From Evansella caseinilytica (GTDB lineage: Bacteria > Bacillota > Bacilli > Bacillales > Salisediminibacteriaceae), in contig NZ_FNPI01000001.1 of NCBI RefSeq assembly GCF_900107275.1, positions 372,001 to 436,000 of the forward strand: a stretch of 64,000 nt of DNA. The letters run 5' to 3'. The stretch's first letter is position 1. Every line of letters starts with the position of its first letter. A program made the translations under genes and the position numbers. Under the pieces are notes generated by a model. The model did no database searches. It was not told where the DNA came from and saw only the letters and a program-made list of their open reading frames with translations. Positions 25,281-34,200 of this stretch are shown one piece after another.

Positions 25281-25455
25281 GTGTGCGCTCAAATGGGAGA
25301 ATAATGACAGTGTCGAGTTGAGCGTAGCGAGCTCGGCGCGTACACGAACATCGGGGAGCATAGAACGTAGATCGACCCTACATACATGATGGTTGCAGTA
25401 CAGCAGCGACAATCGCAAGGTCGCCATTGATTGGCAATGTTTCTGAACTTTGAAG
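25281..25455 (+). repeat. Interspersed repeat, family C, very decayed copy
   Basis: The order GCTCAAATGGGAG, GACAGTG, GAGCGTAGCGAG, CAGCGACAATCGCAA and GGCAATGTTTCTGAACTTTGAA parallels the copy at 20748-20901, with many changes. It lies directly upstream of the germinant-receptor operon. Confidence 0.4.
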
Positions 25456-25493
25456 AGTAGTCTATTTAAAATATGCGGGGAGTATAACAGCCA

Positions 25494-26996
25494 ATGACTT
25501 CATCTAACGAAGCAGCGAACAGACTTGAGTGGTTCCAAGAGCAATTTAAAAGTTCGGAAGATATCGTTTATCACCAATTTACTTTACCGTCCGATATTTC
25601 GTGTGCGCTTATTTACATAAAAGGAATGGTCAATCTGGAGCTGATCCACAACCATTTGCTGGCTCCCCTCATCAACAATAAAGATATGGAAACAACGTTG
25701 GATGAGCTATTGCAAAAAATTGCTTATCAAAAAAAGATATCAGTATCCGGTTATTCCGTGACAAGGGATCTCAATAAGGCAAAGCTTGAATTACTCGACG
25801 GAAATACGATTTTGCTTATGGATAACGAAGAAAAGATGGCAGTGTTCCCGCTGATTGATTATGAAGTCCGCGCCATTTCAGAGTCCACCAATGAAAGCGT
25901 CATCCGTGGACCGAGGGAATCGTTTGTGGAGGATATGCAGATCAATATCACGATGATTCGCCGAAAAATTAAATCGGAGAAGCTTGCCATCGAGTCGTTC
26001 CGGTTTGGCGAATTAACACAGACGAAAACATCCATTCTGTACATTGATGGAATCTGCGAAAAAAAGCTCATCGATGAAATAAAATCCAGACTGCAGCGGG
26101 TGGAAATCGACGGAATATTTGATCCCGGATATCTTGAAGACTTTTTGGAAGATAGCCCTTTCTCCATTTTTCCACAGCTAGAATCTACAGAAAAACCGGA
26201 TGTTGTCTCAGCCTGTTTACTGGACGGACGAGCGGTGATCATGACCGACGGCTCTCCGAATTGTATTATTGCACCGGTGACTTTTTTCATGTTAATGCAA
26301 TCGGCGGAAGATTACTATCACCGTCATTTTATCGGGACATGGGTGAGATGGATACGACTATTTTCTTTGGCAACTGCGCTGTTGCTGCCTTCATTATATA
26401 TTGCAGTAACAACGTTTCATCCGGAAATGGTTCCGACGAATTTAATTTTGACCATTTCCGCAGCGCGGGATATCGTTCCATTTCCGGGAATACTGGAGGC
26501 GATGATGCTGGAGCTGACCTTTGAAGTGCTGCGGGAAGCAAGCGTGCGAATCCCGAAGCTCATCGGACAAACAGTCTCCATTCTTGGAGCGCTTGTCATC
26601 GGCACGGCCGCGGTACAGGCCGGGATTGTTTCTGCACCAATGGTTATCGTCGTCTCGTTGACAGGGATAACGTCCTATGTGATCCCACACAATAATCTGG
26701 TCAACGCCATTCGGCTGTTGCGCTTTCCGACGCTGATTATGGCAGGTGTTCTGGGGTTGTTTGGCATTATGATGGTCATACTGCTGATATTAATACACCT
26801 CTGCTCCTTACGATCCTTCGGGACACCTTATTTGACACCGGTTGCGCCATTCAAATTCTCAGACTGGAAAGATACTTATATACGCGTCCCCTTTTGGCTG
26901 ATGAGTAAACGGTCTCACTTGCCGACAACGAAAAATCAAACGCGAAGCAAAAAACTGCTTCGTCCGAAATTACCGACAGAGGGTGAACAAGATTAA
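25494..26996 (+). CDS. yfkQ: Germinant receptor A subunit (GerA family, YfkQ-like)
   Basis: 500 residues. The N-terminal 280 form the soluble GerA domain; ESPFSIFPQLESTEKPDVVSA-like pattern and LLDGRAVIMTDGSPN (about 242-256) are family hallmarks, followed by QSAEDYYHR. Four to five membrane segments lie at about 285-450, with SYVIPHNNLVNAIRLLRFP. It is the ligand-responding channel subunit of a receptor in the inner spore membrane. First gene of a five-gene operon, overlapping the next. The gene order A-C-small-B is that of B. subtilis yfkQRST. Confidence 0.9.
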   Translation: MTSSNEAANRLEWFQEQFKSSEDIVYHQFTLPSDISCALIYIKGMVNLELIHNHLLAPLINNKDMETTLDELLQKIAYQKKISVSGYSVTRDLNKAKLELLDGNTILLMDNEEKMAVFPLIDYEVRAISESTNESVIRGPRESFVEDMQINITMIRRKIKSEKLAIESFRFGELTQTKTSILYIDGICEKKLIDEIKSRLQRVEIDGIFDPGYLEDFLEDSPFSIFPQLESTEKPDVVSACLLDGRAVIMTDGSPNCIIAPVTFFMLMQSAEDYYHRHFIGTWVRWIRLFSLATALLLPSLYIAVTTFHPEMVPTNLILTISAARDIVPFPGILEAMMLELTFEVLREASVRIPKLIGQTVSILGALVIGTAAVQAGIVSAPMVIVVSLTGITSYVIPHNNLVNAIRLLRFPTLIMAGVLGLFGIMMVILLILIHLCSLRSFGTPYLTPVAPFKFSDWKDTYIRVPFWLMSKRSHLPTTKNQTRSKKLLRPKLPTEGEQD

Positions 26997-28188
26997 GATG
27001 ATGAAATTACTTCGCTCTATTGCCATTTTCATTGCATTGACCATGCTGTTATCCGGCTGCTGGTCGCTGACGGAAATTAATGACAATGCGCTTGTAACCA
27101 TCGTTTTTCTCGACAAAGGCAAGGACGGCAACATTGAACTGTCGTTGGGCTTCCCACTGACCAGTAGAATGATTCCGGGGGATGTTGGAACCGCCGGTAA
27201 AGAGGGCAATATTTACACGATTGTCACAAAGGAGGACGAAAATGTAGCGGCGGCATACAGAAAGATTCAGGTGGACTTGACGAGAAGAATTACTTGGGGA
27301 CATACAAGACTGGTGATTTTCGGCTATGAATTTGCCAAGGAGGGCATAGCCGATACAGTGGATTTTTTTGTGCGTCAGCCGGAATTTCACCTGTCCACAC
27401 ACATCATGGTTGCTCCGGGAAAAGCAAGGGATATTGCCAATTTAACCCCGGCTTTTGAACGTTTTCCTTCAGAGGTGCTTCAAGAATTTGTGAATCTTGA
27501 AGTGGCGCTTCCAGTAAGAGTACTTGACTACAAAAAGGCGTATGAATACGGCGCAAATATGATCGTTCCTTTACTGACCATTGGGGAAGAGCCGATGCTG
27601 AGTGAAGAAAATCAAGTCAGCACCTGGGTAGGAAGCGGGGGAGGGGCGATATTTCATCAAGGAAAGCTTGTCGGCGAGCTATCGCTTAAAGATATGAGAG
27701 GGGCGATGTGGTTTCAGCGGATATCAAGAGAAGCTGTCATTACCGCCCCTTCTCCCACAGATAATAAAGATGTCAGCATTATCGTGCTGGAATCGAAAAT
27801 AAAAAAACGGCCGGTCATTGAAAACGGGGATGCGATTCATTTTAAGTTAAAAATAGAGGCGGAAGATGATCTTATTTCATCGAGTTCCAACATCGACTTC
27901 ACTAATCCGGCCAAATTACACGAACTGGAACAAATCTTTTCTGAACAATTAAATACAAGGATACAGGAGGCATTTAAAAAGACGCAGGAGGTGGGGGCTG
28001 ATGTTTTTCAAATTGCACAATACTTGGAATGGTATTATCCAAAGGAATGGGAAAGGCTGAAGCATAACTGGCCGGAACATTATAAAGATGTTGTTCTTGA
28101 CTTGCAAGTGACAATGAAAATCAAGCGTCCGGGGGCTGTCATCAACCCTCCTTGGGTGAAAACAGGAGAAGAAAAGCTGATAGATTAA
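26983..28188 (+). CDS. yfkR: Germinant receptor C subunit lipoprotein (Ger(x)C, YfkR-like)
   Basis: 401 residues starting with GTG inside the end of the A gene (an ATG at 26998 is possible). Lipoprotein signal with lipobox LLSGC, Cys 26. The body follows the Ger(x)C family: CWSLTEINDNALVTIVFLDKG, TRRITWGHTRLVIFG (about 99-113) and a C-terminal ADVFQIAQYLEWYYPKEW. It is held on the outer face of the inner spore membrane and is needed for receptor assembly. Confidence 0.9.
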   Translation: MNKIKMMKLLRSIAIFIALTMLLSGCWSLTEINDNALVTIVFLDKGKDGNIELSLGFPLTSRMIPGDVGTAGKEGNIYTIVTKEDENVAAAYRKIQVDLTRRITWGHTRLVIFGYEFAKEGIADTVDFFVRQPEFHLSTHIMVAPGKARDIANLTPAFERFPSEVLQEFVNLEVALPVRVLDYKKAYEYGANMIVPLLTIGEEPMLSEENQVSTWVGSGGGAIFHQGKLVGELSLKDMRGAMWFQRISREAVITAPSPTDNKDVSIIVLESKIKKRPVIENGDAIHFKLKIEAEDDLISSSSNIDFTNPAKLHELEQIFSEQLNTRIQEAFKKTQEVGADVFQIAQYLEWYYPKEWERLKHNWPEHYKDVVLDLQVTMKIKRPGAVINPPWVKTGEEKLID

Positions 28189-28216
28189 GGAGAGTTAAAC
28201 GAATGCAGGTGATTAA

Positions 28217-28450
28217 ATGATACTTCTTTATTTTTTATTGTGCATCAGTCTCTTTTTGTACGAATGGAACGATTTACACAAAAAAAACAGCAAGAAAATG
28301 ACCTATGTCAAAGTATTCGGACTGCTCACTGTAACTGCTTTATATACCGGTTGGGTTTTGTTTGTCGACATTAGCTTTGTTCCGACGCCGAATCAGATAC
28401 TGAACACCTTGTTTCAACCTGTTCAACAATTCTTAACGTTAAGATGGTGA
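28217..28450 (+). CDS. yfkS: Germinant receptor D subunit (small two-helix membrane protein)
   Basis: 77 residues with two membrane segments (about 2-16 and 32-52) separated by a charged loop (EWNDLHKKNSKKM). Small proteins of this type are encoded in many ger operons (gerKD, yfkS) and modulate receptor function. ATG start 28 bases after the C gene; its stop overlaps the start of the B gene by 7 bases, so translation is coupled. Confidence 0.75.
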   Translation: MILLYFLLCISLFLYEWNDLHKKNSKKMTYVKVFGLLTVTALYTGWVLFVDISFVPTPNQILNTLFQPVQQFLTLRW

Positions 28451-29568
28451 TGAGCATGAGACAGTTGGAGCAAATATCACAAACGCAATTAATGATGACC
28501 ACATTTATGTATGGCTTTGGGAGTCACGGCTTTATTGTGACGCCTCTTGTAAAAATCGGAAATTACTCTTCGTGGTTTATCATGATCATCGCCAATCTGT
28601 TGGCGATGCTTTTCATATGGGCAGGGGCTTCGGTCACAAGGAAGCTTCCAAGTCAGAATTTATTGGAGGATGGAAAACTTATTGTTGGAAAATGGGTACA
28701 TTACGGTGTTTTGCTATATATGCTGTATTTCTTTTTTCATCTGGGGGCGTTTATTTTAAGGCATTTCGTTGATTTTTTGATTCAGACGTATTTTCCGACA
28801 ACGCCGGAAGAAGTATTGTTGTTTTTCTTCATTTTCGTTGTCGTAGTGGCTGTTCGATACGGCTTCGAATCCATCGCCAGGTTTGCTCAGCTGATTTTTT
28901 TTCTTGGCGTGGTGATGTCGCTGACAATACCGGTTTTTCTTTTCAAAGACATTGATTTTGATATGGCGATAGCGTTTATTAACCGTTTTGAACCATTGAT
29001 CATTTGGGAAGGAGTCATGTATGTCATTCCGTGGTACGCGGATGCCATTGTTTTTGTGTTAATCATGCAGATGATTTCCGAAAAAGCAAAAACGACGAAA
29101 AGTATTTTTATCGGTTCTGCATTCACAACGCTCATTTTTTTTCCGTTTATTATCACTCAAGTTCTGATGTTCGGACCGCACTTTACTGCTGATATGACAA
29201 TTGCAGGAGTAGAGCTTCTCCGGCAGATCAGTTTTGCCAACTTTATTGAAAATATTGATCCGGTCTATATTTCTTTATGGCTGACTGCGATTTTTGTAAA
29301 AATCAGTGTCTGCTTGTTAGTATCCAGTACGCTGGCTGCAAAGCTGCTGCAAGTAAAAGATTATCGCCGCCTGCTAAATGCACTCGGACTATGTTTTTTT
29401 GGCTTTAGCATACATATGAGCGAGAATTATTCAGAGACGTTTGAATTTCTTCTTGAAGGCTGGGTAGGGTTTGCCTGGACGGTCATCCTGTTGCCTGTGT
29501 TGTATTGGCTTGTCGCCAAAATACGGCGAATTGGAGGAGAGAAGGCGAAAAAAAGCACAGGTGTGTAG
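28444..29568 (+). CDS. yfkT: Germinant receptor B subunit (GerB/APC family, YfkT-like)
   Basis: 374 residues with ten membrane segments of the spore-germination APC branch. SQTQLMMTTFMYGFGSHGF at the N-terminus and FANFIENIDPVYISLWLTAIFVKISVC (about 261-287) are family patterns. B subunits are thought to bind the germinant. It overlaps the small D gene. A second, closely related copy follows 300 bp downstream. Confidence 0.9.
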   Translation: MVMSMRQLEQISQTQLMMTTFMYGFGSHGFIVTPLVKIGNYSSWFIMIIANLLAMLFIWAGASVTRKLPSQNLLEDGKLIVGKWVHYGVLLYMLYFFFHLGAFILRHFVDFLIQTYFPTTPEEVLLFFFIFVVVVAVRYGFESIARFAQLIFFLGVVMSLTIPVFLFKDIDFDMAIAFINRFEPLIIWEGVMYVIPWYADAIVFVLIMQMISEKAKTTKSIFIGSAFTTLIFFPFIITQVLMFGPHFTADMTIAGVELLRQISFANFIENIDPVYISLWLTAIFVKISVCLLVSSTLAAKLLQVKDYRRLLNALGLCFFGFSIHMSENYSETFEFLLEGWVGFAWTVILLPVLYWLVAKIRRIGGEKAKKSTGV

Positions 29569-29865
29569 GTTATCGGAAAAGAAATCCACATGCTTCGTCA
29601 CTGGATAAAGAAGGGATAGGGGGGATAAAAGTGTATTAGGGAACAAACTTAAAACGAAAATCATCTTCCTATTTCTGGGGGAATTTTCATCCTTCTTGGC
29701 ACTGTTACGTCCTAATTTGAACATACATGACTAATATTCAGCTGCTTCCTCTTTTTACTTATTACCATGTGACATCTTTGCTGGCTGTGGCTAAACGCCG
29801 CTGTCCTAAAAATGTCGGAGCTTCTGCTTTTCCACTGTTTTACAAACATCTATATTAAGACGGTG

Positions 29866-30984
29866 ATGATCGTGAGAAACCAGGAGAAAATTTCGCAAAC
29901 CCAATTAATGATGACCACGTTTATGTACAGTTTTGGAAGTCACGGCTTTATCGAAACACCGATTATCTCGATTGGGAATTATTCCTCGTGGATTATTATG
30001 ATCATTGCCAATCTGCTTGCGATGCTTCTCGTCTTGGCCGCAGTCACTGTAACGTTGAAATTTCCACACCGTTCTTTTTTAGATGGCGGAGGAATGGTAG
30101 TCGGAAAGTGGCTTCATGTTTGTACGCTTTTATATATGCTGTTTTTCTTTTTTCATTTAGGAGCACAAATCTTAAGGCAGTTTATCGATTATATGACACA
30201 AACGTATTTTCCAAAAACACCGGACGAAGCACTGCTTTTCTTATTCACTTTTGTTGTCATCGTTGCTGTCCGTTACGGGGTTGAATCAATTGTACGCTTT
30301 GCCCAAATGCTGTTTTTCCTTGTCATGATCGCAGGATTTACGATACCGATTTTTCTCTTAAAGGATATTGACTCTGATATGGCGATTGCATTTGTTAATC
30401 GATTTGAGCTGCCGGTTATTTGGGAAGGAGTTATTTATATCATTCCCTGGTATGCGGATACGGTTATTTTTATTTTTGTGATGCATTTGCTTTCCGATCA
30501 GCCGAAAACAACGAAAAGTATTGTTACCGGTACTGCCTTGATGACGCTTATGTATGTCCCGACGCTGATGATGACTATTTTCATGTTCGGACCACATTTT
30601 GCGGCTGACTTAACCGGTTCCGGTTCTGAACTGATCAGGCAAATTAACTATGTAAACTTTATTGAAAACATTGATCTTGTTTATATTTCTGTGTGGATGA
30701 CTGGAATTTTTGTGAAGATCAGTATCTGCCTGTTCGTTTCATGTATTATCGTGGCAAAGCTGTTGCGGGTTGCGGATTATCGCCGGCACGTCAATGCACT
30801 CGGATTATGTTTGATTGGCCTGAGTATTCATATGAGTGAAAACTTTGCTGAAATGAATGAATTTTTCATGCGAAGCTGGGCAGGGTTTGCCTGGACCGTC
30901 ATCCTGTTGCCTGTGTTGTATTGGCTTATCGCCAAAATACGACGAAGCGGAGAACAAAAGACAGAAAAAAGGGAAAGTTTGTAG
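29866..30984 (+). CDS. Second germinant receptor B subunit (tandem duplicate)
   Basis: 372 residues, aligning without large gaps with the preceding B subunit (same opening QTQLMMTTFMYSFGSHGF and closing AGFAWTVILLPVLYWL). The start is set at ATG 29866 (or GTG 29863) by that alignment; the frame runs 18 codons further upstream but the extra part is unlike any B protein. The bases before the start (TTAAGAcGGTGATGAtCg) resemble those before the first copy, so the duplication included the end of the D gene. No clear ribosome site. Confidence 0.85.
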   Translation: MIVRNQEKISQTQLMMTTFMYSFGSHGFIETPIISIGNYSSWIIMIIANLLAMLLVLAAVTVTLKFPHRSFLDGGGMVVGKWLHVCTLLYMLFFFFHLGAQILRQFIDYMTQTYFPKTPDEALLFLFTFVVIVAVRYGVESIVRFAQMLFFLVMIAGFTIPIFLLKDIDSDMAIAFVNRFELPVIWEGVIYIIPWYADTVIFIFVMHLLSDQPKTTKSIVTGTALMTLMYVPTLMMTIFMFGPHFAADLTGSGSELIRQINYVNFIENIDLVYISVWMTGIFVKISICLFVSCIIVAKLLRVADYRRHVNALGLCLIGLSIHMSENFAEMNEFFMRSWAGFAWTVILLPVLYWLIAKIRRSGEQKTEKRESL

Positions 30985-31185
30985 GGGCTGCGGAAAGGAA
31001 TCCGCCGTTTTGTCCCCGGTAAGGTAGGCGATAGGGAGGAAAAAGAAAGTCGTCATGTAAAGTGTTTGTTGTCGAAGTTAAAGTTACCAACAAAAATTGA
31101 TTGACAGACAACAGATCTTCCCCCCCTGAAGTGAAACGAATGATGGTTGAGCGCTGGTCGGTTTAAAAGTGACGAGTGTGGTGGA

Positions 31186-31317
31186 ATTAATCCTTAAATG
31201 TTTTAAGGGTTATAGCCCCTCACCTCAACGCGTAGCGTAGGTGGCAACTTTTAATCATGTGGAGTCGAGACTCCATCTGATTTCTCGATGTTTCAGCTTG
31301 CTGAAACGAGTTCGCCA
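31186..31317 (+). ncRNA. 132-bp structured repeat, copy 1 (omega-RNA-like)
   Basis: Begins ATTAATCCTTAAATG and ends ACGAGTTCGCCA. Four hairpins can be drawn: CTTAAA/TTTAAG, CACCT...AGGTG enclosing ACGC GTA GCGT, TGGAGTC GA GACTCCA, and GTTTCAGC TT GCTGAAAC. The second copy (31660-31791) has equal length and five differences, and the two diverge exactly after TTCGCCA. The layout resembles the right end of IS605/IS1341 elements, whose transcript is the guide RNA of TnpB. No tnpB is near. The link is an inference. Confidence 0.5.
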
Positions 31318-31384
31318 TTTCACAAAACCGATGTTTTATACGAGACTGCATGCGGAGGGGGGAATGCCGGACGGATAGCTTTTT

Positions 31385-31564
31385 TCAGTCAAACAATCCT
31401 TCCCGCTGCGGTATTCCTTCCAGCTCTTCATCCAGTTCAGCCTTGGAAACGGTATAAAGTAAAGTCGATCCGATCACAAAAAGAATGGCGCCAATTACAA
31501 ATAAACCTGTTGCTGTATATGTTCGCTTACGTTTTTCCAGGTCAGAAAGGTGTTTACTGGCCAT
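31385..31564 (-). CDS. Small membrane protein between the 132-bp repeats
   Basis: 59 residues with one membrane segment (about 18-38, ATGLFVIGAILFVIGSTLLY) and an acidic C-terminus (ELDEELEGIPQREGLFD). GAGGAGG is 6 bases before the chosen ATG; an earlier ATG would place that site inside the gene. Family not recognised. It is on the opposite strand to its neighbours and sits exactly between two copies of a structured repeat. Confidence 0.6.
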   Translation of the reverse strand: MASKHLSDLEKRKRTYTATGLFVIGAILFVIGSTLLYTVSKAELDEELEGIPQREGLFD

Positions 31565-31659
31565 AGAAATCCTCCTCGTCATTTCACTATATTATCCTAT
31601 GCAGAAAAGGGACAGATGTTTGTGTTTTCAGAAATATTTTTTGCAATTAAGGAAATGTG

Positions 31660-31791
31660 ATTAATCCTTAAATGTTTTAAGGGTTATAGACCCCCACTTC
31701 AACGCGTAGCGTAGGTGGGAACTTTTAATCAGGTGGAGTCGAGACTCCATCTGATTTCTCGATGTTTCAGCTTGCTGAAACGAGTTCGCCA
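31660..31791 (+). ncRNA. 132-bp structured repeat, copy 2 (omega-RNA-like)
   Basis: Same length and orientation as copy 1, with five substitutions, two of which (in the CACCT/AGGTGG stem region) alter a paired position. It ends ...GAGTTCGCCA and is followed by CAGGATTGCC, where copy 1 has TTTCACAAAA. If this is a TnpB guide RNA, these flanking bases would be the guides. Confidence 0.5.
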
Positions 31792-31860
31792 CAGGATTGC
31801 CTGAAGACTGAAACCATTGCGATAGTAAATCCGTCATAGTATAGGGGGAGGAGAGAATAT

Positions 31861-32184
31861 ATGAGTAAAATGGTGCTGATCTATGTTTTATTTATGAGTT
31901 CACTGCTGCTGTTCTTGACAGGATGTAATAAAGTCAAAGAAGTGATAGAGGAAAAAGCGATGGAAATCGCTTTAAGTGATATATCCGATCGTAAACACGG
32001 CCATACGGATTTTACTATATATGATGTGGAAAGAAAAAACATGAACGATCGGAACACGGACAATGTTTATGACTCGTGGGTTGTTATCATTCGCTCTATG
32101 GGAGAGGACGGGGAAGACTTTACTTTATATCAAATTAATGCCTTGAATGGGCGCATCATTGATATCACAAACTATGCCGAGTAA
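31861..32184 (+). CDS. Small lipoprotein of unknown function
   Basis: 107 residues with a lipoprotein signal (lipobox FLTGC, Cys 22). After it comes a helical stretch (NKVKEVIEEKAMEIALSDIS) and a beta-rich domain (DFTIYDVERKN, SWVVIIRSMG, FTLYQINALNGRIIDI) that resembles a small PepSY/YpeB-like fold, but this is weak. GGGGAGGAGAG precedes the ATG. It follows repeat copy 2 and is followed by a family A element. Confidence 0.65.
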   Translation: MSKMVLIYVLFMSSLLLFLTGCNKVKEVIEEKAMEIALSDISDRKHGHTDFTIYDVERKNMNDRNTDNVYDSWVVIIRSMGEDGEDFTLYQINALNGRIIDITNYAE

Positions 32185-32193
32185 GATTTTCAC

Positions 32194-32622
32194 TGTAAGA
32201 GGATGTTCAAAAAGGCAATGGTTCTGCTCGATGCGCTCAATTCCGCCTAAGAGCTGCTCACGTCCTGCGTCTGCGGTTACTCGACGCAAATTGACTCGTG
32301 AAGCACATTCAGGTTGCATTTGTGAGCAACGGCGGAATGTCACCATCCTCCAATTCCGCTTAAGTACCACTCACGTCCTGTGAGTAACAGCGGAATGTCG
32401 CCATCCTGGCTCTGAGAACCCCACTCATAGCCGGCTTTAAAAGAATGCATCGGCTCCACTCCATTGACACTTCCTCTTCTAGTATTGGGCAGAGGCTTAT
32501 CCAAGTACCATCGCCCGCGATGGCACTATGAGACAACTCGCAGCTTCTCAGTGAAGGCCGGCTCGTTGCTTCGTGCTTGTTCAAAAAGATAAAAACCGAT
32601 CTTTTTGAACAAACACTGTAAG
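32194..32622 (+). repeat. Interspersed element, family A, with TGTAAG target duplication
   Basis: A 417-bp element (32200-32616) beginning AGGATGTTCAAAAAGG and ending CTTTTTGAACAAACAC, flanked by TGTAAG at 32194-32199 and 32617-32622. It shares most of its sequence with 15139-15499 but has about 55 extra bases near its left third (around CGACGCAAATTGACTCG). It ends in a small hairpin, AAAAAGATAAAAACCGATCTTTTT. Confidence 0.82.
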
Positions 32623-32769
32623 ATTATCTTTCGAAATTGTTGCTGCTTTGTTAAATCTAATGGATAATAGGATTAAACGAACCATAAATGAAAATAAATT
32701 CCAATTCATTCATCAACATACCATTGATTCCCGGATGATTGAACAAGTATAGAATGGGAGGGATTTCTT

Positions 32770-32931
32770 ATGTCTAAAATATTTCAAGAGGCAATTATGC
32801 TAAAGAAAAATTACTTGATCAAAAAGCTGATTAAGCTCGGGGTGTATAAAAAAGGCGATCAGCACTTGTATGAATTGACATTGACCCAGTTGGAAGAGGA
32901 ATATGCAGCGTTGACAAAAAACAAGGTTTAA
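32770..32931 (+). CDS. fbpA: FbpA-type small basic protein, copy 2
   Basis: 53 residues, a paralogue of the protein at 24978: SKIFQEAIMLKKNYLIKKL and GVYKKGDQHLYELTLTQLEEEY align throughout, and only the C-terminus is shorter. GGGAGGG is 6 bases before the ATG. A terminator follows at once. Two FbpA-like genes 8 kb apart suggest a duplicated iron-response accessory protein. Confidence 0.78.
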   Translation: MSKIFQEAIMLKKNYLIKKLIKLGVYKKGDQHLYELTLTQLEEEYAALTKNKV

Positions 32932-32980
32932 GGAGCTTTCCCCGCAGACAATGTTCGCCGGCCGAAGCTCCTTTTTTCTT
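32930..32980 (+). terminator. Rho-independent terminator of fbpA copy 2
   Basis: AGGAGCTTTC and GAAGCTCCT form the stem with a loop of about 24 bases, followed by TTTTTTC. Confidence 0.78.
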
Positions 32981-33342
32981 TGCTATTAAAAGAAAAAACA
33001 GGCGTAGTACTAAGCGGATGCTTGCTTTTATGATTCTGCAGCGAGATTGCCGCTTCCGGACATTGACATTGACGGGAAACATTACAGCAATCACCAGCGG
33101 AATATTACTGTTTTTTCCTGAGTGTGCTGACTTGTCGCTGCTAATGACAATCGGCGCGGCAGCCGTCTAGAATTGAAGAAGAAAGCAGCCTGGTACGAAA
33201 ATCCTCAGCTAACATCGTTTTCGGAAGCTTCAACATTTTTTCCTCCATCTGAAATATCCGTCACTTCCCCATGTATGAATTCCGTGGAAAATAAAAAACT
33301 AAGACAATGAGACATATATCATGGAATGAAGGTGGATGTTAC
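32981..33342. other. Upstream region of pdaA
   Basis: About 360 bp without a supported gene. A short plus-strand frame ending near 33169 with a hydrophobic stretch was noticed but has no start signal. TGAATT near 33277 with AAAACTA about 16 bases downstream is a weak SigG-like promoter; pdaA is SigG-controlled in B. subtilis. Confidence 0.35.
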
Positions 33343-34149
33343 ATGAAAAAATCATGGCTATTGCTTGCCGCTTTATTTGTCACATTGTTTGCCGTGAGTT
33401 CGTCGGTCATTGGCGCGGAAAGTAACGTGGAGTATCATTGGAGCTTTAAGCCGTCCAAAAATCACGAACCGGCGTCAACAGAACCCCTTTATGCCCAATT
33501 ATTGCAAAAGTACAATGGAATATACAGAGGCGATATTACAAAGAAAGAAGTGTTCCTCACTTTTGACAACGGCTATGAAAATGGCTATACCGAAAAAATT
33601 CTTGATGCCTTGAAAGAAAAGCAGGTGCCGGCGACGTTTTTTGTTACTGGGCATTATTTACAATCTGCTCCTGAGCTGATTAAACGAATGGTGAATGAAG
33701 GACATAATGTAGGAAACCATTCGTTTCACCATCCAAGTTTGCCGGCGGTAGATGACGAACGGTTGAAACGGGAGTTGGTGAGTCTGGAGGAGCTGTACGA
33801 AGAAATTACTGGACGGAAGGATATGCGCTTTCTACGGCCGCCGCGGGGAACATTCAGCGAAAGGACGCTTGCCCGCTCCGCAGAGCTTGGTTACATTAAT
33901 GTGTTTTGGTCGCTTGCTTATAAAGATTGGGAAACAGCAAATCAAAAAGGCTGGAAGCACGCATACAATGCTGTAATGAAGCGTATACATCCGGGAGCAA
34001 TTGTCCTGCTTCATTCCGTTTCGAGCGACAATGCGGAAGCTCTTCCAAAAATCATTGATGATCTCCGCGCGGACGGCTATACGTTCAAAAGCCTCGATGA
34101 ATTGTTGATTGAGAATGGGCTTTTGCCGCAAGGGTACGGAGAAGGATAG
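33343..34149 (+). CDS. pdaA: Delta-lactam-biosynthetic de-N-acetylase PdaA
   Basis: 268 residues. Signal peptide at 1-25, then the NodB/polysaccharide-deacetylase domain with TFDNGYEN (73-80) in place of the usual TFDDG, metal histidines 126 and 130 (NHSFHHPS), RPPRGTFSE and IVLLHSVSSDN. PdaA removes acetyl groups from muramic acid during cortex synthesis, allowing muramic-delta-lactam formation that marks cortex for germination enzymes. ATG chosen by GAAGGTGGA 6 bases upstream. Its place near yfkAB and the glycosylase matches B. subtilis. Confidence 0.92.
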   Translation: MKKSWLLLAALFVTLFAVSSSVIGAESNVEYHWSFKPSKNHEPASTEPLYAQLLQKYNGIYRGDITKKEVFLTFDNGYENGYTEKILDALKEKQVPATFFVTGHYLQSAPELIKRMVNEGHNVGNHSFHHPSLPAVDDERLKRELVSLEELYEEITGRKDMRFLRPPRGTFSERTLARSAELGYINVFWSLAYKDWETANQKGWKHAYNAVMKRIHPGAIVLLHSVSSDNAEALPKIIDDLRADGYTFKSLDELLIENGLLPQGYGEG

Positions 34150-34200
34150 GATAAGTGTCGAAAAAGGGGTTATAACTTGTACGTTGTTTTAAAAAGAGGT

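Noticed and set aside
31186-31791. CRISPR array
   Set aside because: Only two copies, 340 bp apart, of a long structured unit; spacer lengths and the lack of cas genes rule out CRISPR.
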